A DNA stretch of 64,000 bases, taken from positions 201,039 through 265,038 of the forward strand of contig NZ_KQ474101.1 of assembly GCF_001401755.1 (NCBI RefSeq), read 5' to 3'. The DNA is from Aquimarina longa SW024 (GTDB lineage Bacteria; Bacteroidota; Bacteroidia; Flavobacteriales; Flavobacteriaceae). A program made the translations under genes and the position numbers. The notes below the pieces were generated by a model. The model worked only from the letters and a program-made list of their open reading frames with translations, made no database searches and was not told the origin of the DNA. Positions 16,259 through 24,300 of this stretch are shown here, in pieces. How positions within the stretch are numbered: position 1 is the first letter of the stretch; every line of letters begins with the position of its first letter.

Positions 16259-16570
16259 CTATATGTTTATTCCTACAGGAAGTAGATCTTTATATTTTCT
16301 TCTATTTTTTCGCATAAATTTTGCAATAATAGGACTAGTAGGTACTAATCTTATATTGCGTTCTTCGATAATATTGAAAACAGCAATAATAAAATCCTTT
16401 TCATAGCCTTTTTCGATATGTTCTTCACTCATAATAAGCTTAGTTAAAAAAATTTTCCTCTCCTGTGACGCATATTCAATCTTTGCTTTTTGACCATCAA
16501 TTGTAGTTTCGAATTGTCTCAGAAACTCGTTATCCGTGATTTCTAATTCAATAGCACTCATGTTTTCCAT
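16259..16570 (-). CDS. Small GNAT-like acetyltransferase (YjdJ/CG type)
   Basis: A 103-residue protein resembling the minimal GCN5-related N-acetyltransferases. Typical features: EIT.NEFLRQFETTIDGQKAKIEYA at the N-terminus, an acetyl-CoA site region around EKGYEKDFIIAVFNIIEERN, and the closing NIRLVPTSPIIAKFMRKNRRKYKDLL, which matches the family's P-x-C/S-P-hh-x-x-hh-x-x-(H/N) ending. The usual R/Q-GxGxG acetyl-CoA loop is not standard here (EHIEKGYEKDF), so catalytic competence is uncertain. ATG 16570 is used; a second Met at residue 4 is equally possible. Confidence 0.72.
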   Translation of the reverse strand: MENMSAIELEITDNEFLRQFETTIDGQKAKIEYASQERKIFLTKLIMSEEHIEKGYEKDFIIAVFNIIEERNIRLVPTSPIIAKFMRKNRRKYKDLLPVGINI

Positions 16571-16793
16571 CTTCTTTTTAAAATTATAAACTATATACCA
16601 AACATATCAAAGGATTACTCTTGTTTATTGTAACAATCATCTTACAAAAGAAGACTGTACTAAAAAAAATGATAGTTAATTACTTGAATTTTATAATTTG
16701 ACTAACTTTGTTTAACTAAGATTTATTAGTTCTAATGATTTCCTTTTACAAAAAATAACTTAACATTTCCTTTTTTACAATGAGGTAATAGTA

Positions 16794-16801
16794 TAGTTTT
16801 G
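16794..16801 (+). promoter_or_regulatory. -7 promoter element of the hydrolase gene
   Basis: TAGTTTTG matches TAnnTTTG. It overlaps the in-frame TTG at 16799, so that TTG cannot be the start of a transcript from this promoter, and the ATG at 16859 becomes the likely start codon. Confidence 0.5.
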
Positions 16802-16858
16802 GACTACAAAGATACTAAAATTAGAATTTTAAACTTTAATAAGACTGTTAAAATACCT

Positions 16859-17530
16859 ATGTCGCAGGAAGTTAGCCATGTTTATTTTGTGCCAGGGATG
16901 GCTGCAGATGTTTCGATTTTTGAATTTATAGATCTCCCCAAAGATCAATTTAAATGTTATACTCTGCCGTGGAAGATTCCTGATAAAAATGAACCTATTG
17001 AGGAGTATGCAAAACGGATGTGTGAAGGAGTCGAACATGAAAATTGCGTTTTAATTGGGGTTTCGTTTGGAGGGTTGATAGTACAAGAGATGTGCAAACA
17101 CTTAAAAGTAAAGAAGCTTATTATTGTTTCAAGTGTAAAAACTAGGCATGAGTTCCCTAAACGAATAAAATTGGCAAGAAAAACAAAAGCATATAAGTTA
17201 TTGCCGACATCAATTGTATCTAAGATAGAAGATTGGGAGAAATTAGCTTTTGGTGATTTTGCTAAAAAACGAGCAGTGTTGTATCAGAAGTATTTATCGA
17301 TGAATGATAAAAGGTATCTAGATTGGGCTATAGAAACGTTAGTATGTTGGGATCAGGAAATACCTCCAAAAGGTGTAATTCATATCCATGGTAATAAAGA
17401 TATTGTTTTTCCTATCTCTAATATAGATCAATGTATAACAGTTAATAAGGGGACTCATGTAATGATTTTAAATAGAGCAAAATGGTTCAATAAAAATTTA
17501 CCAGAAATAATTAATGGAAACATGTATTAA
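16859..17530 (+). CDS. Alpha/beta hydrolase
   Basis: A 223-residue serine hydrolase with a compact alpha/beta fold. The sequence begins MSQEVSHVYFVPGMAADVSIF. The nucleophile elbow is GVSFGG (Ser near residue 70), the acid is likely the Asp of HGNKDIVFP near 182, and the base the His of NKGTHVMI near 202. There is no signal peptide, so it is cytoplasmic. Substrate is unknown. An upstream TTG would add 20 residues but overlaps a promoter element. It precedes the lytic transglycosylase gene by 75 nt. Confidence 0.82.
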   Translation: MSQEVSHVYFVPGMAADVSIFEFIDLPKDQFKCYTLPWKIPDKNEPIEEYAKRMCEGVEHENCVLIGVSFGGLIVQEMCKHLKVKKLIIVSSVKTRHEFPKRIKLARKTKAYKLLPTSIVSKIEDWEKLAFGDFAKKRAVLYQKYLSMNDKRYLDWAIETLVCWDQEIPPKGVIHIHGNKDIVFPISNIDQCITVNKGTHVMILNRAKWFNKNLPEIINGNMY

Positions 17531-17605
17531 ATTATTGATTTTTTTGCGTTATATTGTATAACGAAAATATATTCCCCAATTACATTCAAAAATCTACTTT
17601 AAGAA

Positions 17606-18553
17606 ATGAAAATGATTAAAAAAGTTTTAGCTTTTTTAGGTGTGTTATTTACCGTTGGAATCTTAATTAATGCAACACAAGAAAAGCCAGAAAAACCCTT
17701 AGCTCAAGAGGTTTTAGAAGAGAAGTTAGTAAATGATTATAATGTCTATGCAGTTCCTATGCCAGAGAATCTCAATTTCTCAGGAGAACTAGTTCCTATA
17801 GAAAATCCTGATATAAGAGAACGAATGGATAGAGAATTATTAGTTAATACCTATTGGCAATCTAATGGATTACTTTTGTTTAAGAGAGCAAATAAATATT
17901 TTCCTATTATAGAACCAATCCTTAAAGAACAAGGGCTCCCTGATGATTTTAAGTATTTAGCAGTGATAGAAAGTGGTTTAACTCAGGCGGTATCTCCTGC
18001 AAGAGCTACTGGGTTTTGGCAAATATTAAAAGGTACAGCAAAAGAGTATGGGTTAGAAGTAAATCAAAACGTTGATGAACGTTATCATATAGAAAAATCT
18101 ACAAAAGTAGCTTGCGAGTATCTTAAAAGAGCAAAAAAGCGTTTCGGCTCATGGACTCTAGCAGCAGCAGCATATAATGCAGGTAGTGCAGGAGTAAACA
18201 GACGATTAGAAAAACAGGATGTTAACTCATATTATGATCTTTTATTAGGAGAAGAAACGGGTCGCTATGTGTTTAGAATTGTAGCAGTAAAAGAAATATT
18301 AAGCAATCCTAAGAAATATGGTTTTAACTTTAATGATGAGGATTTATATACACATATACCTACTTTTAATGTACTGATAGATGAACCTGTTGCCAATTTT
18401 AATGAATTTGCTAAGAAATATGAGATCAATTATAAAATATTGAAATTACATAACCCTTGGCTTAGAGAGGCTCATTTAAATAATGCTACGGGTAAGGAAT
18501 ATTTAGTAAAAATTCCAAAGGAAGGATATTATAAAACAGGAGTAGGACAGTAG
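17606..18553 (+). CDS. Lytic transglycosylase (MltD-like)
   Basis: A 315-residue exported murein hydrolase. Signal peptide at 1 to about 22. The transglycosylase SLT domain spans about 100-225, with the catalytic Glu in LAVIESGLTQ near 123, the GFWQILKGTAKEYGL block, and AAAAYNAG near 196. The C-terminal part (about 255-310) around FNEFAKKYEINYKILKLHNPWL looks like a single degenerate LysM-type peptidoglycan-binding module. It cleaves the MurNAc-GlcNAc bond to give 1,6-anhydro ends, which fits with the NagZ-like fusion later in the window. It is shorter than E. coli MltD because it has one LysM-like unit. Confidence 0.92.
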   Translation: MKMIKKVLAFLGVLFTVGILINATQEKPEKPLAQEVLEEKLVNDYNVYAVPMPENLNFSGELVPIENPDIRERMDRELLVNTYWQSNGLLLFKRANKYFPIIEPILKEQGLPDDFKYLAVIESGLTQAVSPARATGFWQILKGTAKEYGLEVNQNVDERYHIEKSTKVACEYLKRAKKRFGSWTLAAAAYNAGSAGVNRRLEKQDVNSYYDLLLGEETGRYVFRIVAVKEILSNPKKYGFNFNDEDLYTHIPTFNVLIDEPVANFNEFAKKYEINYKILKLHNPWLREAHLNNATGKEYLVKIPKEGYYKTGVGQ

Positions 18554-18633
18554 TTTTAAACTATTGAGCTGTTTCTTTTCTGATTTATATATATTTTACT
18601 GAACTACTAAGTGATGAATACTAAATTTTACTA

Positions 18634-19002
18634 ATGAATACTTCGATACTAATATCATTGATATTAATAGGATTACTAGCAGGTTTTTTTAGCGGAACAT
18701 TAGGAATAGGAGGAAGTGTAATTATGATCCCTCTTTTGATTCTATGGGTTAATTTTTCTCAGCATGAGGCACAAGGTACTAGCCTTGCGGTATTAGCTGT
18801 TCCCGTAACATTATTAGCTGCATATAACTACTATCAAGAAGGGTTTGTAAATTGGAAATATGCGATTATTATAGCAGTGACGTTTATTGTTGGAGGATAT
18901 TTAGGAAGTAAGTTAGCAATATCTATAAATCAAGTATTGCTAAAAAAAATCTTTGGAGGTGTATTATTATTAGTTGCTTTTAAAATGATTCTTGGTAAAT
19001 AG
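18634..19002 (+). CDS. Half-size TauE/SafE-family membrane protein
   Basis: A 122-residue protein with four hydrophobic helices. It starts with the TauE/SafE hallmark GLLAGFFSGTLGIGGSVIMIP-like segment (residues about 13-35) and continues with GTSLAVLAVPVT, VNWKYAIIIAV and GGYLGSKLA. Family members are usually about 240-270 residues, formed by two such halves; this is one half and would need to dimerise. The usual family role is export of sulfite or organosulfur anions. Ends cleanly, with no sign of a broken second half downstream. Confidence 0.85.
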   Translation: MNTSILISLILIGLLAGFFSGTLGIGGSVIMIPLLILWVNFSQHEAQGTSLAVLAVPVTLLAAYNYYQEGFVNWKYAIIIAVTFIVGGYLGSKLAISINQVLLKKIFGGVLLLVAFKMILGK

Positions 19003-19192
19003 TAATTATCAATAAAACTCTTTAGGATTGTGTAGATTAATACGATCTAAAAATAACTAAATTAGTATTAATTAGAGGAGTCCTAAAATAATATATTTAT
19101 AAACCGAAGAATGTTTACCAAACAATATCTCGAGGATTTATTGTTAAAACTATTGTAATAACAGCATAAATTAAATGATTGTTTTTTAAAAA

Positions 19193-19999
19193 TTATCTGT
19201 TTTTGTTATTTATAGAGTCGCGTTCTCGTTTATATTGCTCGTATTCTAAATCAATATCTCGTTCCTCATCAGTACGCCCATCTTTATTTTTTTTAGACTC
19301 TTCCGTGGCTTCAGAGCTTTCTTCAGTGCTTACATCTATATTAGCAATTAGAAGAGAAACTCCTTTGGATAGAGAATTAAAATGGATGTTATAAGAATTA
19401 CTTAAAGATTCACTAGAGTGATGAGTTACAATTTTTCGGATATCTAATATTTTTTTATCCTCATCCATAAAATACATCATAGGAAAACCTAATGCATGTT
19501 TTAGTTTATTAATGATATGTGAGTCATGATTTGTTTTTTCATCAATATAAACTAATTGTATGTTGCTATTGTACTCTTTGGCTTTTTCTTTTAGGTTTTC
19601 TTTACTGTCCCAAAATAATACAACAAAATCAATCTGATCATGAAATCTATCGACTAAATCATTTAGAGCAGGGATTTCTCCAATCCCAGGAACGCACCAT
19701 GAAGCAGATGTAATAAGAAATATAGGTTTTTCATAATCTTTTAATGAAATAGATTCACCCTTTAATGGATAGACATTAAAATCATCCATATAAGTTCCAC
19801 TAAGGTGATTCGTAACTAGAGAATCGAATAAGAATTCAGCTCTTTCTATGTCTTTATCTTGATAAGCTGCATCGATTTTATAATTGTATTTTACGATATG
19901 TGAGGAAATAGCAACCGAAAAAGGTACTTTTCTTTCTTCCTGTGCAAAGACGTTACCAATGTGTAAAAAGAATATTCCTAGTATTAATAATTTATTCAT
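19193..19999 (-). CDS. Exported thioredoxin-like (TlpA-type) protein with one active-site Cys
   Basis: A 268-residue protein with signal peptide (cleavage after VFAQ, residue 20). The thioredoxin-like fold spans about 78-215, with the segment SASWCVPGIGEIPAL at 98-112. In TlpA/ResA proteins this position reads WCxPC; here the second Cys is Gly 105, so only Cys 102 remains and disulfide reduction by the normal mechanism is not possible. The later cis-Pro region is GFPMMYFMDED near 175. The tail (about 225-268) is highly charged. It may be a structural or monothiol derivative. It lies alone between two intergenic gaps. Confidence 0.8.
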   Translation of the reverse strand: MNKLLILGIFFLHIGNVFAQEERKVPFSVAISSHIVKYNYKIDAAYQDKDIERAEFLFDSLVTNHLSGTYMDDFNVYPLKGESISLKDYEKPIFLITSASWCVPGIGEIPALNDLVDRFHDQIDFVVLFWDSKENLKEKAKEYNSNIQLVYIDEKTNHDSHIINKLKHALGFPMMYFMDEDKKILDIRKIVTHHSSESLSNSYNIHFNSLSKGVSLLIANIDVSTEESSEATEESKKNKDGRTDEERDIDLEYEQYKRERDSINNKNR

Positions 20000-20152
20000 T
20001 ATAAATAGATTACGATAGTGGCTAATATAGCAAATGTTATTAGAAAAAGGTTTTGAGTATTGATTTTTTAAAAATTATATTCGTAAATGTACCAATTTTA
20101 TAAAGATACATTAAGTTATCATTAAACGTAATTTTAGGATCAATTAGTATGC

Positions 20153-20668
20153 CTAGATTTTCTTCATTTGCTGTTTCATCATTGTAATCTGATCTTTTAA
20201 CATATTATGTTTATCTAGTTTTTTAGCTTCGGTTAAGAGCGCTTGTGCTTCTCTTTTACGGCGTTTGGTCATTGCAATACCTGCAAGATTTAGTTTTGCA
20301 ACCGCAAGATCTTGATTCATGGATAACCCTAGCTTAATTGCTTTTTTAAGATATTTTTCAGCTTGTGTAATATTAGTCTGTGATAACATAATACCGAGAA
20401 GGTAGTTGTAATACCCTTGTTGCTTTATCGTAAGAGCACTTTCTGGGTTTTTAATTTTATCTAACCATTTTCGTGCTTTTACAAAATCTTGCTTACGTAG
20501 TCCTAAGAAAGCAAGAAGAATAAATTCATTTTTAAAATATAAAAAAACAAAAAATGCAGCTAATAAGATAAGCATAATTCCATTACCTACATATCCCTCT
20601 ATTATTTGCCATATGGCTACACCAATGATGATTGCTGCAATTACTAATTTTATATTTTTGTTGTACAT
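20153..20668 (-). CDS. Membrane-anchored TPR protein, unknown role
   Basis: A 171-residue protein. Two hydrophobic helices at about 8-24 and 29-56 form an N-terminal anchor; the rest (about 58-160) is helical with two to three degenerate tetratricopeptide units (FVKARKWLDKIKNPE, YYNYLLGIMLSQTNITQAEKYLKKAI, AKLNLAGIAMTKRRKREAQALL). It is divergent from rpmH with about 175 nt between. Similar proteins next to rpmH and carB are common in flavobacteria. Function is not known; TPR repeats suggest a protein-binding role at the membrane. Confidence 0.78.
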   Translation of the reverse strand: MYNKNIKLVIAAIIIGVAIWQIIEGYVGNGIMLILLAAFFVFLYFKNEFILLAFLGLRKQDFVKARKWLDKIKNPESALTIKQQGYYNYLLGIMLSQTNITQAEKYLKKAIKLGLSMNQDLAVAKLNLAGIAMTKRRKREAQALLTEAKKLDKHNMLKDQITMMKQQMKKI

Positions 20669-20737
20669 TGAAAACGTTTAATTATTAAAAATTAGGCAAA
20701 GGTAATAAAAACAAATAAAAATAATTTTATAATTACG

Positions 20738-20768
20738 TTTGTCAAAGTAAAAACTCTTTGTATATTTG
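20738..20768 (+). promoter_or_regulatory. Consensus promoter of rpmH
   Basis: TTTG 20738-20741, 19-nt spacer, TATATTTG 20761-20768: a perfect match to the Bacteroidota consensus. The predicted start near 20774 gives a leader of about 70 nt. Confidence 0.85.
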
Positions 20769-20843
20769 CCCGCAGTTTTGAGGAGACAGATCCCAAAAGT
20801 TAAAATTAGATATTTCAAGAAGATTTTATAAAGATAGATAGCA

Positions 20844-21002
20844 ATGAAAAGAACGTTTCAACCATCGAAGAGAAAGAGAAAAAACAAACACGGTTTCAGA
20901 GAGCGTATGGCTTCTGCAAATGGTAGAAAGGTATTGGCTCGTAGAAGAGCGAAAGGAAGACATAAGCTATCTGTTTCATCAGAATTAAGACATAAGCACT
21001 AA
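20844..21002 (+). CDS. rpmH: 50S ribosomal protein L34
   Basis: A 52-residue, very basic protein beginning [18 protein letters not shown] and continuing with [19 protein letters not shown], the invariant L34 signature. It binds 23S rRNA in the large subunit. It has its own consensus promoter and a terminator, and lies directly upstream of carB. It is unmistakable despite its short length. Confidence 0.98.
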   Translation: MKRTFQPSKRKRKNKHGFRERMASANGRKVLARRRAKGRHKLSVSSELRHKH

Positions 21003-21029
21003 ATGATGTTGTGTATTAAAAAATATTGA

Positions 21030-21060
21030 AGGTGTTACTTTATAGGTAACGCCTTTTTTT
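21030..21060 (+). terminator. Terminator after rpmH
   Basis: AGGTGTTAC (21030-21038) pairs with GTAACGCCT (21046-21054) with one wobble, followed by a run of T. It should reduce read-through from rpmH into carB. Confidence 0.83.
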
Positions 21061-21104
21061 ATATCTAATAAAATAATTAAGGACAAAGACAATACGAATA
21101 TTAA

Positions 21105-23957
21105 ATGCCTAAGAACGAAAAACTAAAGAGTATACTTATCATAGGATCAGGTCCAATTGTTATTGGTCAAGCATGTGAATTTGATTATTCCGGAACGCAA
21201 GCACTACGTTCTCTACGAGAAGATGGGATAGAAACAATTTTGATTAATTCGAATCCAGCGACGATCATGACAGACCCTTCTATGGCAGATCATGTGTACC
21301 TTAAGCCGTTAAACACCAAATCGATAATAGAAATTTTAAAAGAGCATCCACAGATTGATGCAGTATTGCCAACTATGGGAGGGCAAACTGCTTTAAATCT
21401 TTGTATAGAGGCTGATGAAAAAGGGATTTGGAAAGATTTTGAAGTTGATATTATCGGAGTTGATATTGATGCTATTAACATTACCGAAGATAGAGAACAA
21501 TTTAGAGAATTAATGCTTAAAATAGGGATCTCTATGGCTCCTCAGGCCACAGCTAATTCTTATTTAAAAGGAAAAGAAATTGCTCAAGAATTTGGATTTC
21601 CCCTAGTAATCAGAGCTTCATATACACTTGGAGGTGCAGGAGCATCTTTTGTCTATAAAGAAGAGGATTTTGATGAATTACTTACTAGAGGGCTTGAAGT
21701 GTCACCTATTCATGAAGTGATGATCGATAAAGCATTGATCGGGTGGAAAGAATATGAGCTAGAGTTGTTAAGAGATAATAACGACAATGTAGTTATTATT
21801 TGTACTATAGAAAATATGGATCCTATGGGGATTCATACAGGAGATTCTATTACAGTCGCTCCAGCAATGACGCTAAGTGATAAGACTTTTCAGCGTATGC
21901 GTGATATGGCAATCCATATGATGCGTAATATTGGAGATTTTGCAGGAGGATGTAATGTACAGTTTGCAGTAAGTCCAGATGAAAATGAAGATATTATCGC
22001 GATAGAAATTAATCCTAGAGTTTCGAGATCATCAGCATTAGCATCAAAGGCAACAGGATATCCAATTGCTAAAATAGCAGCAAAACTTGCTATAGGATAT
22101 AATTTGGATGAGCTAGATAATCAAATAACCAAATCTACTTCAGCTTTATTTGAACCGACATTGGATTATGTTATTGTAAAGATACCACGTTGGAACTTTG
22201 ATAAGTTTGAAGGATCTGATCGTAGATTAGGACTACAGATGAAGTCTGTAGGAGAGGTAATGGCGATTGGGAGATCGTTCCAAGAAGCATTACATAAGGC
22301 TACACAATCTCTAGAAATAAAGAGAAATGGATTAGGAGCAGATGGTAAAGGATATAAAAATTATGACCAGATTATAGAAAAACTTACCTATGCTAGTTGG
22401 GATAGGGTATTTGTAATATACGATGCTATTCAGATGGGAATTCCATTAAGTAGGATACATGAAATTACAAAAATAGATATGTGGTTCTTAAAACAATATG
22501 AAGAGCTATATAATCTCGAAAAAGAAATCACTACATATACTATACAATCGCTTACCAAAAATCTAATATTAGAAGCAAAACAAAAAGGTTTTGCAGATAG
22601 ACAGATCGCACATATGGTTGGTTGTTATGAAAGCGAAGTACACAACAAGAGAGATGAATTAGGAATAAAAAGAGTGTATAAGCTAGTAGATACATGTGCT
22701 GCCGAATTTAAAGCAGAAACGCCTTATTTTTACTCCACTTTTGAGGCAGAAATAGAAACTCCTGATGGAAAACGATATGTAGCAAATGAAAGTGTTGTTA
22801 CTGATAAGAAAAAAATCGTAGTTTTAGGCTCTGGACCTAATAGAATAGGACAAGGGATAGAGTTTGATTATTGTTGTGTACATGGTGTTCTAGCAGCTGC
22901 AGAGTGCGGGTATGAAACTATAATGATTAATTGTAACCCTGAGACAGTATCTACGGATTTTGATACAGCAGATAAGTTATATTTCGAGCCTGTATTCTGG
23001 GAGCATATTTATGATATTATCCGACATGAAAAACCAGAAGGAGTGATTGTTCAGCTTGGTGGGCAAACTGCATTAAAACTTGCAGAAAAGTTAGACCGTT
23101 ATGGAGTTAAAATTTTGGGGACAAGCTATCAGTCATTGGATTTAGCTGAGGATAGAGGACATTTCTCAAAATTATTACAAGAAAATAATATACCTTATCC
23201 AGAGTTTGATACTGCTGAAACTGCTGATGAGGCATTAGAAGTAGCAGACCGTCTAAATTTTCCGATTTTGGTAAGACCATCTTATGTATTAGGAGGGCAA
23301 GGAATGAAAATTGTGATTAATAAGCAAGAATTAGAAGAGCATGTTGTTGATTTATTGCGTAAAATGCCAAGTAATAAACTACTGCTAGATCACTATTTAG
23401 ATGGTGCTATAGAAGCAGAAGCAGATGCAATATGTGATGGAGAGAATGTGTATATTATAGGGATTATGGAGCATATAGAGCCTTGTGGAATTCACTCGGG
23501 AGATTCTAATGCCACATTGCCTCCTTTTAATCTTGGAGAGTTTGTTATGCAACAGATTAAAGATCATACACATAAAATTGCTTTAGCATTAAACACTGTA
23601 GGGTTGATAAATATTCAGTTTGCAATCAAAGACGATATGGTGTATATTATAGAGGCAAATCCTAGAGCATCTAGAACAGTACCATTTATTGCTAAAGCTT
23701 ATGGAGAACCTTATGTAAATTATGCTACTAAGGTAATGTTAGGTGAGAAGAAGGTGACAGATTTTGATTTTAAACCATATCTAGATGGTTATGCGATTAA
23801 ACAACCAGTATTTTCATTTAATAAATTCCCTAATGTAAATAAGAAATTAGGCCCAGAGATGAAAAGTACCGGAGAGAGTATTTTGTTTATTGATGATTTA
23901 AAAGATGATCAATTCTACGACTTATACTCAAGACGTAAGATGTACTTGAGTAAGTAG
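21105..23957 (+). CDS. carB: Carbamoyl-phosphate synthase large subunit, short form
   Basis: A 950-residue enzyme making carbamoyl phosphate from bicarbonate, ammonia (from CarA) and two ATP, for arginine and pyrimidine synthesis. Two homologous ATP-grasp halves are visible: half 1 with IIGSGPIVIGQACEFDYSG at the start and GGQTALNL near 92, and half 2 with VLGSGPNRIGQGIEFDY near 577 and LGGQTALKL near 650. The protein ends soon after the second half (KLGPEMKSTGES), so the C-terminal MGS-like allosteric domain of the 1073-residue E. coli enzyme is absent. This shorter form is usual in flavobacteria and implies no UMP or ornithine control through that domain. carA is not in the window. Confidence 0.96.
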   Translation: MPKNEKLKSILIIGSGPIVIGQACEFDYSGTQALRSLREDGIETILINSNPATIMTDPSMADHVYLKPLNTKSIIEILKEHPQIDAVLPTMGGQTALNLCIEADEKGIWKDFEVDIIGVDIDAINITEDREQFRELMLKIGISMAPQATANSYLKGKEIAQEFGFPLVIRASYTLGGAGASFVYKEEDFDELLTRGLEVSPIHEVMIDKALIGWKEYELELLRDNNDNVVIICTIENMDPMGIHTGDSITVAPAMTLSDKTFQRMRDMAIHMMRNIGDFAGGCNVQFAVSPDENEDIIAIEINPRVSRSSALASKATGYPIAKIAAKLAIGYNLDELDNQITKSTSALFEPTLDYVIVKIPRWNFDKFEGSDRRLGLQMKSVGEVMAIGRSFQEALHKATQSLEIKRNGLGADGKGYKNYDQIIEKLTYASWDRVFVIYDAIQMGIPLSRIHEITKIDMWFLKQYEELYNLEKEITTYTIQSLTKNLILEAKQKGFADRQIAHMVGCYESEVHNKRDELGIKRVYKLVDTCAAEFKAETPYFYSTFEAEIETPDGKRYVANESVVTDKKKIVVLGSGPNRIGQGIEFDYCCVHGVLAAAECGYETIMINCNPETVSTDFDTADKLYFEPVFWEHIYDIIRHEKPEGVIVQLGGQTALKLAEKLDRYGVKILGTSYQSLDLAEDRGHFSKLLQENNIPYPEFDTAETADEALEVADRLNFPILVRPSYVLGGQGMKIVINKQELEEHVVDLLRKMPSNKLLLDHYLDGAIEAEADAICDGENVYIIGIMEHIEPCGIHSGDSNATLPPFNLGEFVMQQIKDHTHKIALALNTVGLINIQFAIKDDMVYIIEANPRASRTVPFIAKAYGEPYVNYATKVMLGEKKVTDFDFKPYLDGYAIKQPVFSFNKFPNVNKKLGPEMKSTGESILFIDDLKDDQFYDLYSRRKMYLSK

Positions 23958-23998
23958 TTTTTTAACAATCAATTCTTTAGGGAGTGTATAAAACAGAG

Positions 23999-24033
23999 CC
24001 GGATATTCTAGAAAAAGAATATCTGGTTTTTTT
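23999..24033 (+). terminator. Terminator after carB
   Basis: CCGGATATTC (23999-24008) pairs with GAATATCTGG (24017-24026) with one wobble, followed by seven T. Confidence 0.85.
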
Positions 24034-24081
24034 ATAAACAAGTAATACACTATTGTTAAACAGCCTCATAAACATTACCTT

Positions 24082-24168
24082 ACGAGTATCGAGAAATTCC
24101 CTCGGAGTGTTGAGAAATATTATAGAGGTGCTAAGAAATGTTATCAGAAACTCGTGTAAATAGTGAAG
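24082..24168. repeat. Degenerate 22-bp tandem repeat
   Basis: Three to four imperfect 22-nt units (24082-24103, 24104-24125, 24126-24147 and a tail) share GAGT..(T)GAGAAAT. The outer ends ACGAGT and ACTCGT are also complementary. The rest of the 343-nt gap between carB and the nhaC stop holds only the carB terminator and a short open frame with no family features. Confidence 0.4.
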
Positions 24169-24300
24169 TTTTTTAAATGAAAGTGTATTCACTAAAAAGT
24201 ATGCCTTTATTGCTGATACCAAGTTTTAAACTGTTATCAAAAAAACACCTAGAAGCTATAATAATTAGTATTCCTTTCAAAAAGGATTTAGCTAGATATT

